From assembly GCA_026003755.1 (NCBI GenBank), contig BPHV01000001.1:496001-560000 (forward strand): a stretch of DNA of 64,000 bases. The letters are read 5' to 3'. Position 1 is the first letter of the stretch. The number at the start of each line of letters is the position of its first letter. Below, in pieces: positions 19,399 through 28,562 of the stretch. Below the pieces are notes generated by a model that was given only the letters and a program-made list of their open reading frames with translations, was not told the origin of the DNA and ran no database searches. A program made the position numbers and the translations under genes. Source of the DNA: Candidatus Roseilinea sp. GTDB lineage: Bacteria; Chloroflexota; Anaerolineae; J036; Brachytrichaceae.

Positions 19399-20016
19399 AT
19401 GAAACTGCTGGCTGTCAGCGATGAGGTCGTCGCGTGGATCCACAGCCCACAGCTTGCGGAGCGCTGCCAAGATGTGGACATTGTGCTGAGCTGCGGCGAT
19501 TTGCCCAACGACTATCTGGAGTACATCTCGACGGTGCTCGGCAAGCCCTGCTTCTATGTGCATGGCAACCACGATCGCAAAGACCAGCGCGAGCCGGAGG
19601 GATGGATTAACCTCGACCTGCAGCGCTACCGGCTGGGCGCGCTGCGGCTGGCGGGCCTAGAGGGCAGCCCGCGCTACAAACCTGATGCGCCTTTCCAATA
19701 CACACAGAGCGATCAGTGGCTCCGCGCGTTCTGGTTGGCGCGCAAGATGGCGCAGGGGCTGGCGCGTTGGGGACGCGGCGCGGACATCGTGATCAGCCAT
19801 GCGCCGCTGCGCGGCATCCACGACGGCAGCGATCCGGCCCACATCGGCTTTGAAGCGTTCAACTGGCTGGCCAAGGCGTTCAAGCCGCGCCTGTGGCTGC
19901 ACGGCCACCAACACCGCAACTATGCGCCGATGCAAGCGCGCGAAACCCAGCTCGGCCAGACGCTCATCGTGAACGTACATCCCTATCGCGTTCTCGAATT
20001 GCCGGACCGACCATGA
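19399..20016 (+). CDS. Calcineurin-like metallophosphoesterase
   Basis: The 205-residue cytoplasmic protein contains the metallophosphoesterase blocks DIVLSCGDLPNDYLE (GD), FYVHGNHDRKDQ (GNHD), DIVISHAPLRGIHDG (H) and LWLHGHQHRNYAP (GHxH). The first block, normally DxH, reads AVSDEVVAW, so a metal ligand is changed from His to Glu. Such enzymes cleave phosphomono- or diesters with two metals; the substrate cannot be told. ATG 19399 follows prfB by 47 bp; it overlaps the next gene by 4 bp. Confidence 0.88.
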   Translation: MKLLAVSDEVVAWIHSPQLAERCQDVDIVLSCGDLPNDYLEYISTVLGKPCFYVHGNHDRKDQREPEGWINLDLQRYRLGALRLAGLEGSPRYKPDAPFQYTQSDQWLRAFWLARKMAQGLARWGRGADIVISHAPLRGIHDGSDPAHIGFEAFNWLAKAFKPRLWLHGHQHRNYAPMQARETQLGQTLIVNVHPYRVLELPDRP

Positions 20017-20675
20017 CCCAAATCCCGCACACGTTCTCTAGGCGCATCACGCGCCGCATCAGCCTCGACTATCTGCTGCACCTGCCACCCAACTATTCGC
20101 GTCGAGGCAAGTTCCCGCTCATCCTCTTCCTGCATGGCTCAGGCGAACGCGGTTCGAACATCGAGGCGGTGAAGCAGCACGGCATCCCTAAGGCCGTCGA
20201 GCAGTGGCCCGACTTTCCTTTCATCACCGTCTCTCCTCAATGTCCCGAACACACGACCTGGATCATGCAGGCCGACGCGTTGCTGCTGCTCCTGGACGAC
20301 GTGATGCGCCGCTATGCCGTAGACCCGGCGCGGGTATACCTCACCGGCCTAAGCATGGGCGGCTACGGCGCCTGGTACCTGGGCAGCGAGCACCCCGAGC
20401 GCTTCGCCGCGGTCGTCCCGGTCTGCGGCGGGTTCAACGGGTTGTTGGGCTATCCGGAGCGCGTGTGCGGCTTGCGGTATACGCCGGTGTGGGCGTTTCA
20501 CGGCGCAAAAGACAAGGTCGTGCCGCCCAGCGAGTCGCGCATCCTGGTGCGCAAGCTGCGCCGTTGCGGCGGGCGCGTCCGGCTGACGATCTACCCCGAT
20601 GTCGGCCACGATTGCTGGACGCGCGCTTATGCCGACCCTCGGCTCTACGCATGGCTTGCCCGGCAGCAGCGCTGA
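20013..20675 (+). CDS. Alpha/beta hydrolase, PHB-depolymerase/esterase D-like
   Basis: This 220-residue hydrolase shows FPLILFLHGSGERGSN (oxyanion region), the nucleophile elbow YLTGLSMGGYGAWYL with Ser, and a late GAKDKVVP Asp and VGHDCWTRA His. It matches the carboxylesterase group often annotated as 'dienelactone hydrolase' or 'phospholipase/carboxylesterase'. No signal peptide is evident, so it is likely cytoplasmic. ATG 20013 overlaps the phosphoesterase stop (ATGA), indicating co-translation. Confidence 0.88.
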   Translation: MTQIPHTFSRRITRRISLDYLLHLPPNYSRRGKFPLILFLHGSGERGSNIEAVKQHGIPKAVEQWPDFPFITVSPQCPEHTTWIMQADALLLLLDDVMRRYAVDPARVYLTGLSMGGYGAWYLGSEHPERFAAVVPVCGGFNGLLGYPERVCGLRYTPVWAFHGAKDKVVPPSESRILVRKLRRCGGRVRLTIYPDVGHDCWTRAYADPRLYAWLARQQR

Positions 20676-20679
20676 TGCC

Positions 20680-21243
20680 TCACCGGCCCTGATGCCTGGC
20701 GGCCAGCGCTTGCGCGGCTTTGGTGTAATCCCCGCACGTGCGCGTCTCGGCGATCAACGCGCCGGCAAACCACACCGTGTTGACGACAAGCAATGCAACT
20801 CCGCCCGGCGCGCCGCCGATGGCGCACCAAGTCGCTGCTAGCGTACACCCGAGCACCGAGCTGGTCATGCCAGCACCGAACATCATCGCTTGCGCGATCG
20901 GTGAAGCAGCTCGTAGAGATGCGCTGTCCACGTGCACGGCAAAGAACGGCAAGCGCACGAAGAGTTGGCGCATACCAGGCGGATAGGCTGCAGCATGCGT
21001 CGTTCCGCCGATCGAATAGTGGGTAAAGCGAATGCCGACCAAGCGCCCAACCAGCCAATGTGCCGCTGCATGCACGCTGAAGTAGATCAGCAGATAGCCG
21101 GCGATCATGCCAGCAATGCGGAACGCGATCGCAACGCCGCTCATGCTCAACGCAAGCGTCGCGACGCCGCCGGCGAGCATCACACCCTGCACGGCGTTGC
21201 CGGCGGCGATGCTCAGGCGTGCGCGTTCAATCCGTCGCGTCAT
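20680..21243 (-). CDS. Multi-pass membrane protein, 187 aa
   Basis: I do not recognise the family. It has about four hydrophobic helices. LIYFSVHAAAHWLVGRLVGI contains an HAAAH arrangement at the place where site-2 proteases carry HExxH, but the essential glutamate is absent, so protease activity is not claimed. The gene overlaps the upstream glycosyltransferase by 17 bp on the same strand, and ends four bases from the convergent hydrolase. Confidence 0.6.
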   Translation of the reverse strand: MTRRIERARLSIAAGNAVQGVMLAGGVATLALSMSGVAIAFRIAGMIAGYLLIYFSVHAAAHWLVGRLVGIRFTHYSIGGTTHAAAYPPGMRQLFVRLPFFAVHVDSASLRAASPIAQAMMFGAGMTSSVLGCTLAATWCAIGGAPGGVALLVVNTVWFAGALIAETRTCGDYTKAAQALAARHQGR

Positions 21244-22072
21244 CGCTGGCTTGGCGATATTGCACCGGCACCAATCGCATCGCCAGCCAACGCTTGAGCG
21301 GCGCGTAGTGCTTGCGATAGTAGCGCTGCCGGCTGCGCCACTTAAGCCGCTCGGCGCGTTCGCCGGCCTGGCTGCTGCTCGCTCCGCCGTAGTGCGTAAC
21401 TACCGCCTGCGGCACGCACCAGATCTCCCAGCCAGCTTTGCGCATGCGCATCGCCCAGTCCACCTCCTCGGCATACATCTCGAAGCCCTCATCGAGCAGG
21501 CCCACCTGCCGGATGGCTTCGACGCGCGCGAACATCGCCGCGCCAAGCGGGTGACCGATCCGGAAGGGGGTCCCTTCATACTGCGCCGTGTTGTAGCGAC
21601 CGTCCAGCCAGGTGTTGCGGAACCGCCACAAGACCGGCTGCGTTTCGAGCGCGAGCTGCACCAAACCCGGCAATGCGAATGCGCCATGTTGCAGGCTGCC
21701 GTCCGGGTTGAGCAGCCTCGGCCCACACAACCCACAGCGCGGATGCGCCCGCATGAAGTCCATCAGCGCCTTCGTCGCGCCGGGATGCACAACCGTGTCG
21801 GGGTTTAAGAGCCAGGCGAATTGGGACTCTAATCTCGCTAGCACGATGTTGTTGCCCTTGACGTAGCCGATGTTCTGTTCGCAGGCAATCAGTTCAACCG
21901 ATGGGAACTCGGCGCGCACCATCGCCGGCGTGCCGTCGGTTGAGGCGCTATCCACGACGAGGATGTGGTGCGGAGCGCCGGCAGCGTCGAGATCCGCAAT
22001 CAGCGAGGCGAGGCACGCGCGCAACAAGTCGCGCACGTTCCACGAGACGATGACGACGGCCAGCATAATCAC
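21227..22072 (-). CDS. Family 2 glycosyltransferase (rhamnosyltransferase-like)
   Basis: This 281-residue GT-A enzyme transfers a sugar from a nucleotide donor to a surface glycan. It shows VVIVSWNVRDLLRACLASL, the VVDSASTDGT nucleotide-binding strand, the metal site LLNPDTVV in place of DxD, and the acceptor-side ED-type motif FEMYAEEVDWAMRMRKAGWE. The start is GTG 22072 or ATG 22066. Its partner is the membrane protein that overlaps its 3' end. Confidence 0.9.
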   Translation of the reverse strand: MIMLAVVIVSWNVRDLLRACLASLIADLDAAGAPHHILVVDSASTDGTPAMVRAEFPSVELIACEQNIGYVKGNNIVLARLESQFAWLLNPDTVVHPGATKALMDFMRAHPRCGLCGPRLLNPDGSLQHGAFALPGLVQLALETQPVLWRFRNTWLDGRYNTAQYEGTPFRIGHPLGAAMFARVEAIRQVGLLDEGFEMYAEEVDWAMRMRKAGWEIWCVPQAVVTHYGGASSSQAGERAERLKWRSRQRYYRKHYAPLKRWLAMRLVPVQYRQASDDATD

Positions 22073-22084
22073 TTGTCTTCAGCA

Positions 22085-23347
22085 TCACGGCTCGACTAGC
22101 GTGACGAGGATTGGCGTGACTCGGCTGTTGATAGGCGCGATCTCAACTTGTTCCTGGATCAACGCACCCCAGATGCGAAACGGGTTGCGCACCGGCACGC
22201 GGTTGAGCACGATGCATCCCCGCACAACGACCTGTCGGCCGGGCGGGAGGTAATACAACTTCACGCCGTCGCGCGCGACGACCTCCAGATCATCCAACGT
22301 GCCTACGCCCCAGCGCCAGGGATGATCTTCGCCGGTGTTGGTCTCGAAGTCCACCCCCACACGCCACACCCCAGGCTCTTCCGGAAAGCCCTTGGTGTAG
22401 CGATTGGTCTCCATGGTGTAGCAGTCGTTGGGGTCGAATGGGCCGGCGGTGCGGATGGGCGTGCTGCTGACGTTGCGGATGGTGGTGGTGAAGTAGAGCG
22501 TGTCGCCCAGCTTCATCGTCAATTCTGGCGTCGCGCCTACGCCCGACCACTCGATGCCGTTGCCGTTGGGCTGCAACACGATCTCGGCCATCGGCCGGCC
22601 GCTATCGGCAATCGTCAGCGGCGCCGTGACGACGTCGCGCTGGCCGATGAGGTCCTCGGCCTCGGCGACGATGACATATTGTCCATCTGGCGGCGGGTCG
22701 GCGCCCAGGTCAATGCCGCCGTCGTAGTCATAGAAGTAACGACCGGCAGGCAGCACTTCGTCCACCGGCAATCGCTGCAACAGTCCCTCCTGGCGCGGCA
22801 CGTCGTAGCGGAAGTTATCCGGGCCGATCACATACACGCGCAGTTTAGCCGGCTGCGAAATAAACACGTTGATATACACATGGTCGTCTATCGCGTCGCG
22901 GTTCGGCGTGATGACGTTGGTCGAAACGGTAAACTCCTCGATCTTAGGAAAGGGCAAGTCGGCCTCTGTAATCGTGAGCGTGCCGGTATGCATCGCGGTC
23001 CGGCCATCGAGCGCCGTCGCCTCCAACGTCCATACGTATTCGCCGTCAGGCAGCAGGCGGCCATCCTCGACGATGCCGTTGAACAGATATTCGTATGGGC
23101 GGGGGATGGCCGGCCGCTCCACATCGCGACGAATGTCATAGCGCCGACCTTGGCGATCGGTCAGATAGATCGAAATTCGCGCCGGCGCGTTGACCCGATA
23201 GCTGATCCGGGCCAGGTCATCCTTACCATCCGCATTCGGGCTGATGACGTTTGGCGCAACCAGCACGTCGCTCACCGGCTGAGGATTGAAAGCGCAAGCC
23301 GCAAGCAGGCCCATGAGCGCAACCAGCGCCCGTCTTCGTCGCACCAT
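22085..23347 (-). CDS. Lipoprotein with FlgD-like Ig repeats
   Basis: A 420-residue exported lipoprotein: ALVALMGLLAACAFN is a lipobox signal peptide with the lipidated cysteine about residue 18. Two related beta domains follow, each opening with a calcium-loop-like pattern: APNVISPNADGKDDLARISY and STNVITPNRDAIDDHVYINV, as in FlgD-type Ig folds and gliding-motility C-terminal domains. ATG 23347 is chosen because it begins the signal peptide and has a TATACT box seven bases upstream; the longer frame would bury the signal. Function unknown; a cell-surface scaffold is likely. Confidence 0.78.
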   Translation of the reverse strand: MVRRRRALVALMGLLAACAFNPQPVSDVLVAPNVISPNADGKDDLARISYRVNAPARISIYLTDRQGRRYDIRRDVERPAIPRPYEYLFNGIVEDGRLLPDGEYVWTLEATALDGRTAMHTGTLTITEADLPFPKIEEFTVSTNVITPNRDAIDDHVYINVFISQPAKLRVYVIGPDNFRYDVPRQEGLLQRLPVDEVLPAGRYFYDYDGGIDLGADPPPDGQYVIVAEAEDLIGQRDVVTAPLTIADSGRPMAEIVLQPNGNGIEWSGVGATPELTMKLGDTLYFTTTIRNVSSTPIRTAGPFDPNDCYTMETNRYTKGFPEEPGVWRVGVDFETNTGEDHPWRWGVGTLDDLEVVARDGVKLYYLPPGRQVVVRGCIVLNRVPVRNPFRIWGALIQEQVEIAPINSRVTPILVTLVEP

Positions 23348-23354
23348 CGTCGTC

Positions 23355-23360
23355 AGTATA
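23355..23360 (-). promoter_or_regulatory. -10 box TATACT of the lipoprotein gene
   Basis: TATACT on the minus strand ends seven bases before ATG 23347. The 98-bp gap also holds the divergent radA promoter. Confidence 0.5.
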
Positions 23361-23433
23361 CAAGGCGGCACCCGGCCTATGCCCGCAACCTGGGGGAAAT
23401 GCACCGGAGCCTCTCTGTGCAGAACATCCGTGC

Positions 23434-23439
23434 TACACT
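23434..23439 (+). promoter_or_regulatory. -10 box TACACT of radA
   Basis: TACACT ends six bases before ATG 23446; no ribosome-binding site is seen. Confidence 0.5.
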
Positions 23440-23445
23440 GCAACC

Positions 23446-24825
23446 ATGCCCAAAACAGCCGCGCCCAAGCTGAAGACGCAATATGTCTGCACGAGCTGCG
23501 GCAGCGTACATGCGCGCTGGTCGGGCAAGTGCCCGACATGCGACGAGTGGAACACCCTGGTCGAGGAAGTAGTCGAGGAGCAGTCGGCAGCGGGCCGGCG
23601 CATCCCCGCGCTCGGCGCTCGGCCGCAGAAATTGGCCGACGTGCGCGCCGACGCAATCCAACGGCTGCCGTTGCCCATCGGCGAATTCAGCCGCGTGCTG
23701 GGCGGCGGCATCGTGCCCGGTTCCCTTGTGTTGATCGGCGGCGACCCGGGCATCGGCAAAAGCACACTGCTGCTACAGAGCGCGGTGCTCACCGCCCGGC
23801 ACGTCGGGCCCACCTTGTATGTCAGCGGCGAAGAGAGCGCCCAACAAATCAAGATGCGCGCCGAGCGGCTGGGCGTGGGCGACAGCGAACTCTACCTACT
23901 CACCGAGACCAACCTCGACGCAGTGATGACTGCGATCGAGACCATGAAGCCGAAGCTGTGCATCGTGGATTCGATTCAGACGATGTACGTAGATGGCCTG
24001 CAATCCTCGCCCGGCACGGTCACCCAGGTGCGCGAGAGCGCACAGCGATTGCAGGCGATCGCCAAAGCCCACGATGTGGCCATCTTCATCGTCGGTCATG
24101 TGACCAAGGAAGGCAACATTGCCGGGCCGAAGGTGCTCGAACACATCGTGGACACCGTGCTGCAACTGGAGGGCGACCGCTTTCAATCCTTCCGCGTGCT
24201 GCGCAGCATGAAAAACCGCTTCGGCGCGACCAGCGAGGTGGGCGTGTTCGAGATGACCGGCGACGGCATGCGCGAAGTGCTCAACCCCAGCGAGGCCTTT
24301 CTGGCCGAACGCATGCGGCACGCTCCCGGCAGCACGGTTGCCGTCACAATGGAGGGCACCCGCTCGCTGTTGGTAGAAATCCAGGCGTTGACCAGCGCTA
24401 CCCAGAACCCCATGCCGCGCCGCACCGCCAACGGCTTCGACTACAACCGGCTCTTTCTGCTGATCGCCGTGCTGGGCAAGCGCGTCGGCATTCGCCTATA
24501 CGACCAGGATGTGTTCGTCAACGTAGTAGGCGGGCTAACCATTGACGAGCCGGCCGCCGATTTGGCTGCTGCAATCGCTATCGCTAGCGCATACAGAAAT
24601 GTGCCGGCGTCACCGGACCTCGCGGTTGTGGGCGAGGTAGGATTAAGCGGTGAAATCCGCAGCGTTGGCCAGTTGAACCAGCGGCTGAACGAAGCCGCAA
24701 GGCTTGGCTTTGCGCGCTGCATCTTGCCCAAAACCGCGCGCCCAGTCGAGCGCCCACCGGAGGCGCTTCAGTTGTTGCCGGTGCGCAGCCTGGGCGAGGC
24801 GCTGGATGTGGCACTGGGCCAATGA
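23446..24825 (+). CDS. radA: DNA repair protein RadA (Sms)
   Basis: RadA is a RecA-like, DnaB-type helicase that helps branch migration in recombination. The 459-residue protein has the N-terminal zinc finger [18 protein letters not shown] at about residues 11-28, Walker [15 protein letters not shown] at about 99, Walker [12 protein letters not shown], the RadA-specific KNRFG motif ([15 protein letters not shown]), and a Lon-like C-terminal domain ([20 protein letters not shown]). All key elements are intact. Confidence 0.97.
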   Translation: MPKTAAPKLKTQYVCTSCGSVHARWSGKCPTCDEWNTLVEEVVEEQSAAGRRIPALGARPQKLADVRADAIQRLPLPIGEFSRVLGGGIVPGSLVLIGGDPGIGKSTLLLQSAVLTARHVGPTLYVSGEESAQQIKMRAERLGVGDSELYLLTETNLDAVMTAIETMKPKLCIVDSIQTMYVDGLQSSPGTVTQVRESAQRLQAIAKAHDVAIFIVGHVTKEGNIAGPKVLEHIVDTVLQLEGDRFQSFRVLRSMKNRFGATSEVGVFEMTGDGMREVLNPSEAFLAERMRHAPGSTVAVTMEGTRSLLVEIQALTSATQNPMPRRTANGFDYNRLFLLIAVLGKRVGIRLYDQDVFVNVVGGLTIDEPAADLAAAIAIASAYRNVPASPDLAVVGEVGLSGEIRSVGQLNQRLNEAARLGFARCILPKTARPVERPPEALQLLPVRSLGEALDVALGQ

Positions 24826-24847
24826 GCCTGCGCTTAGTCATCGCGCC

Positions 24848-25862
24848 ATGAAATCGCTCAACAAGATACTCGTCACCGGCGGTGCCGGATACATCGGCAG
24901 CATCACCACGCAGGAACTCATCATCGCCGGCTACGATGTCGTCGTATTCGACAACCTGCACCAAGGTCATGCCGAAGCCGTCCCCCCCCCAAGCCACCCT
25001 CGTGCGCGGCGACCTGGCCGACAAAGCTGCCGTCAAAGCGTTGTTCGACGACCACCCTGACATTGACGGCATCATGCACTTTGCATCGTATACGCTGGTG
25101 GGCGAGAGCATGGAGAAGCCGCTGCTATACCTGCGCGACAACTTGGTCAACGCCGCCAACCTGCTGGAGGAGGCGACCGCGCGCGGCGTAAGGCGCTTCA
25201 TCCTCTCCTCCACGGCCAACCTGTTTGACCTGCCGCCGGATCGCCAGTTCGACGCCATAGACGAGCGCTTCCCCATCATCCCCGGCTCACCCTACGGTGA
25301 GGGCAAGTTCTTCATCGAACGCATGCTGCACTGGTTCAACCGCATCTACGGATGGAAATACGCTTGCTTGCGCTACTTCAATGCCTGCGGCGACTTACCC
25401 GATCGCGGTGAGGATCACAACCCAGAAACGCATCTCATCCCGCTTGTGCTTCAGGTAGCGCTAGGCCAGCGTCCGCACATCACCATCTTCGGCGATGACT
25501 ATCCCACCCGAGATGGCACGTGCGTGCGCGATTACATCCACGTGATTGACCTCGCCCACGCGCACATCTTGGTCATGGAGGCGCTCGACCGGCTGGGGAC
25601 GCGCCAGTACAACCTGGGCAATGGCAAAGGCTACACGGTCAAGGAAGTGATCGAAGTGGCGCGCCGGGTCACCGGTCATCCGATCCCAGCGATCGTCGGC
25701 CCACGTCGGCCGGGCGACCCAGCCGTGCTCGTCGCTTCATCGGAGACGATACGCCGCGAACTCGGCTGGGAACCGAAATATGCCAGCCTGGAAGCGATCA
25801 TCCAGAGCGCGTGGGAGTGGCACCGGACACACCCGCACGGCTATGCGAGCATTAGGAAGTGA
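24848..25862 (+). CDS. galE: UDP-glucose 4-epimerase, frameshifted in a C9 run
   Basis: GalE interconverts UDP-glucose and UDP-galactose for glycan precursors. Frame 1 gives [20 protein letters not shown] and [11 protein letters not shown]; frame 2 gives [19 protein letters not shown] and the rest, including SSTANLF, the YGEGK catalytic Tyr-Lys pair, YFNACG and [18 protein letters not shown]. The frames join at the C homopolymer 24982-24990; removing one C yields a continuous 337-residue enzyme of normal length. All downstream motifs are intact, so this is a sequencing error, a recent mutation or a slippage switch. Confidence 0.88.
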
Positions 25863-25872
25863 TCCAATCGCT

Positions 25873-27024
25873 CTACGAGAGCGCTGCCCGATACGCCTGT
25901 TCCCAACCTCGATCGGCGCCATCTTGCATCAGGGCAACGTGGTATGACTCTGCAAGCGTCTTAGCTGCTGGGTTGATGCGCGCGCCAGCAGCCACCGGTA
26001 CTACGCGCAGCCCGATGCGCCGTAGCAATGCAGCGCGCCGGGCTGCGCGTTGCACATCATTCGCATCCACGACCGAGGATACCTCAACCGCCAACCAGAC
26101 CTCTTCTGTTTCAGGTTCAGCGAGGCGCGGGCGACCACGAACCAATAGGTCAAGCGCCAATAGGTCGTTGACTTCCTTATCGGTAAGCACCGCGTCGAGC
26201 TGATCTTCGATGTCAGTGATCGGCACTACCCGAATGCGACGCAGCCAGCGACCGAAATAGGCTGGCGCTCGTTCGCGGAACTTAATCTCAAGCAAATCGC
26301 CGCGAACCTCGGCCATTTGGTTGACTAGAAGCTGTGTGGTCTGAGTCAACTGGTCCACCCGCGCAGCAAGCTGATCCAGCCGCTCCTCGGTCCGCCGCTG
26401 CGCCTCGGCAAGCTGATCCACCCGCGCAGCAAGCTGATCCAGCCGCTCCTCGGTCCGCCGCTGCGCCTCGGCAAGCTGATCCACCCGCGCAGCAAGCTGA
26501 TCCAGCCGCTCCTCAGTCCGCCGCTGCGCCTCGGCAAGCTGATCCACCCGCTCCTCGGTCCGCCGCTGCGCCTCGGCAAGCTGATCCACCCGCTCCTCGG
26601 TCCGCCGCTGCGCCTCGGCAAGCTGGTCCACCCGCGCAGCAAGCTGATCCAGCCGCTCCTCAGTCCGCCGCTGCGCCTCGGCAAGCTGATCCACCCGCGC
26701 AGCAAGCTGATCCAGCCGCTCCTCAGTCCGCCGCTGCGCCTCGGCAAGCTGATCCACCCGCGCAGCAAGCTGATCCAGCCGCTCCTCAAGCCGGCTGAGC
26801 CGTTCTTCAGATCGCCGCTGCGCCTCGGTGAGTTCGTTCACTCGCACCGCGAGCTGAGCGAGTTGCTCTTCGGTCCGCCGTTGCAGCGCGACCAGCTCAC
26901 GCATGAGCTCGGGCAGCTTGAGCAGTTCTTCGGTCAAGACCAACCTGCGCACCTCACCCAGCCACTCTGGATGAGCAGCCAGGAGGCGCGTCAGATCTTG
27001 CAGGTCGTTGACCGTGAAGGACAT
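25873..27024 (-). CDS. Coiled-coil heptad-repeat protein with nuclease-fold-like C-terminal domain
   Basis: A 383-residue protein in three parts: an N-terminal helix bundle, a long coiled coil made of 21-residue (LAEAQRRTEERLDQLAARVD) and 14-residue near-perfect repeats, and a C-terminal domain of about 130 residues. The last domain reads LDLLVRGRPRL, VWLAVEVSSVVDANDVQRAA, a D...E-x-V pattern and helix like PD-(D/E)xK folds such as DUF3782 proteins found in cyanobacteria and Chloroflexota. Nuclease activity is inference. The start is supported by a TATAAT nine bases upstream. Confidence 0.72.
   Translation of the reverse strand: MSFTVNDLQDLTRLLAAHPEWLGEVRRLVLTEELLKLPELMRELVALQRRTEEQLAQLAVRVNELTEAQRRSEERLSRLEERLDQLAARVDQLAEAQRRTEERLDQLAARVDQLAEAQRRTEERLDQLAARVDQLAEAQRRTEERVDQLAEAQRRTEERVDQLAEAQRRTEERLDQLAARVDQLAEAQRRTEERLDQLAARVDQLAEAQRRTEERLDQLAARVDQLTQTTQLLVNQMAEVRGDLLEIKFRERAPAYFGRWLRRIRVVPITDIEDQLDAVLTDKEVNDLLALDLLVRGRPRLAEPETEEVWLAVEVSSVVDANDVQRAARRAALLRRIGLRVVPVAAGARINPAAKTLAESYHVALMQDGADRGWEQAYRAALS
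26350..26790 (-). repeat. 63-bp and 42-bp tandem coding repeats
   Basis: An exactly 441-bp array encodes five 21-residue and several 14-residue units, all multiples of a heptad, in the coiled coil of the preceding feature. Adjacent copies differ at only a few positions, for example GTC versus GAT in the ctggtcc/ctgatcc step and cggtcc versus cagtcc. Confidence 0.9.
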
Positions 27025-27033
27025 AGCACGAGT

Positions 27034-27039
27034 ATTATA
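27034..27039 (-). promoter_or_regulatory. -10 box TATAAT of the coiled-coil gene
   Basis: A perfect TATAAT on the minus strand ends nine bases before ATG 27024. Confidence 0.5.
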
Positions 27040-27060
27040 GCGTTCACCCCAAAGACAGCA

Positions 27061-28230
27061 TCAGTAGCCGGTCATTTCGACGTATCCTACGCCGGCAACC
27101 AGCCCGGCAGTTGAAGTGCCCTTAAAAGTCACAGCACCTTCCCAGTAACGCTGCGTCAGGCGCATCTCCTGATCTGGGATGCGCGCAGCAATCTCGATGT
27201 CCAGGCCGTAGCGCGGCGACGTCAACCGCCATCGCACCGGATACGTCGCGCCGGTCTGCCGACTAGTCCAGCGATCGAGCACAGTGATCGTCGCCTCGTC
27301 TTGACGGACAAGCTCCGCGCGCCCATCGGCATCTACGTACGTGCCTTTAGCAAAGCTGGTGTTGCCGGTCCCCTTTTGGCGCAGCTTAAAGAACATGACC
27401 TCGCGGCCATCGTCGAATTGTAGAGAGAACCAGTCCCAACCTTCGGTATTCTCGTCGAGGGCGCTGGTGCTCCACTCGCGGTCGAGCCAACTATTGCCGG
27501 TCACCTCAAACGTCCCGCGCGGCGTGGTCACTTTGCCCATCGTCGCCATGCGCGTCATCGAGTAGTAGTACGAGGCGTTCCCCGGATTGGGCGACTTCTG
27601 GCTCAAGCCGCGATCGCCATGCAAGACGATCGGCTTCGTGCTGGCTAGAGTGAGTTCAATGGAGTAGCCATCCTGCGCGGCAACCAGTCGAACCCGCGCT
27701 GCGTCGCCGTCGTCATGCGCAGCAATCGCCGCCCAATCTTCGACAAACACGCGAAAAGGGCTGGCCTGCGCGCCGGCCAGGCCCGCAGCGCCACGGCTAT
27801 ACTTCTCAAACGAGACATGCGCGTTCGCTGTGCTGTCGGTGATGGCAAAGTGCGCGAAGTACACCTGATCGAAAGCAAAGGACGACTCGCGATCGGCGAG
27901 CAACGCCTGCTCGTCAGGTGGGACAAGCGCGCGTCGAAAGAACGTGAGCTGGTAGCCGAAGTGACGCCCCGTAGCGTCAAACAGATTGCCGGTGTAATAC
28001 CACCATTCCGTCTGATAGGCATCGTGCGGGCCATGATCGTGCGGGAAGTCAAACGCGCGCGGTTCCCGCGCATGTGCGAAACGGTCTGACATCGCATCGC
28101 GTTGTAGGCCGGCGACGGTCGCCCGCGCTTGCTCACCGCTCCCCGTGGACGTGCTAAAAGCCGCCCAGCCCAGCATCGTCAAGCCCAGCACTGCTGCTAC
28201 ACTGACGCCTATCGGTAAGCCTCTACTCAC
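27061..28230 (-). CDS. CrtC/AttH-type lipocalin-like protein, secreted
   Basis: This 389-residue protein has an N-terminal export signal (IGVSVAAVLGLTMLGWAAF) and the two-part lipocalin-like fold of carotenoid 1,2-hydratase (CrtC) and AttH proteins: DFPHDHGPHDAYQTEWWYYT with the EWWYYTG signature, FGYQLTFFRRAL, GNSWLDREWSTS and WDWFSLQFDDGREVMFF. CrtC hydrates carotenoid ends in phototrophs, but the wider family has other hydrophobic ligands, and no other carotenoid gene is in the window. The start is GTG 28230 behind a GAGGTGGG ribosome-binding site. Confidence 0.82.
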   Translation of the reverse strand: MSRGLPIGVSVAAVLGLTMLGWAAFSTSTGSGEQARATVAGLQRDAMSDRFAHAREPRAFDFPHDHGPHDAYQTEWWYYTGNLFDATGRHFGYQLTFFRRALVPPDEQALLADRESSFAFDQVYFAHFAITDSTANAHVSFEKYSRGAAGLAGAQASPFRVFVEDWAAIAAHDDGDAARVRLVAAQDGYSIELTLASTKPIVLHGDRGLSQKSPNPGNASYYYSMTRMATMGKVTTPRGTFEVTGNSWLDREWSTSALDENTEGWDWFSLQFDDGREVMFFKLRQKGTGNTSFAKGTYVDADGRAELVRQDEATITVLDRWTSRQTGATYPVRWRLTSPRYGLDIEIAARIPDQEMRLTQRYWEGAVTFKGTSTAGLVAGVGYVEMTGY

Positions 28231-28241
28231 AACCCACCTCT

Positions 28242-28517
28242 ATGATTGATTCAAGATGGGTGATTCTAGCGACCATGCCTGTGAATCGGCTGAGCGACGC
28301 AGCGATACGCGCTCGAGATGCGATGCTGAATTGGGCGCTCGGCAGACCGGACAGCGTGACTTGCACAACGCATACCGGTGCAGTCACATCGGACATCGCC
28401 GCCGGGCTGCGTGCAACGATGAACCGCCTTCGACCCGACAACTTAGGCGGGCTGCGGTTCTTCCGGCGCACCGGTTGCCTCATGAACGGCCAGCGAAGCG
28501 CAGATCTGCCCTGCTGA
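28242..28517 (+). CDS. Possible small hypothetical protein, 91 aa
   Basis: In the 332-bp gap between divergent genes one open frame begins ATG 28242 (MIDSRWVILATMPVN) with no recognisable motif, signal or ribosome-binding site. An opposite-strand frame of similar length also exists, so coding is doubtful. Nothing else was found in this gap. Confidence 0.15.
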   Translation: MIDSRWVILATMPVNRLSDAAIRARDAMLNWALGRPDSVTCTTHTGAVTSDIAAGLRATMNRLRPDNLGGLRFFRRTGCLMNGQRSADLPC

Positions 28518-28562
28518 GGCCTGCGGCGTTGTTCGCCCAGCGCCGCAGTTGAAGCCGCACAC

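Noticed and set aside
20680..21243. HAAAH segment as an HExxH metalloprotease site
   Set aside because: The catalytic glutamate is absent and no second metal ligand motif is seen; the protein is reported without a function.
22148..23473. 441-residue plus-strand frame opposite the FlgD-like lipoprotein
   Set aside because: The minus-strand gene has a signal peptide, lipobox and clear Ig motifs; the plus-strand frame has none and lacks initiation signals.
26334..26798. Repetitive Pro/Ala/Gln-rich frame opposite the coiled-coil gene, and a CRISPR-like look of the repeats
   Set aside because: The repeats are contiguous with no spacers, vary in unit size by heptads and encode the minus-strand coiled coil; the opposite frame is only its shadow.
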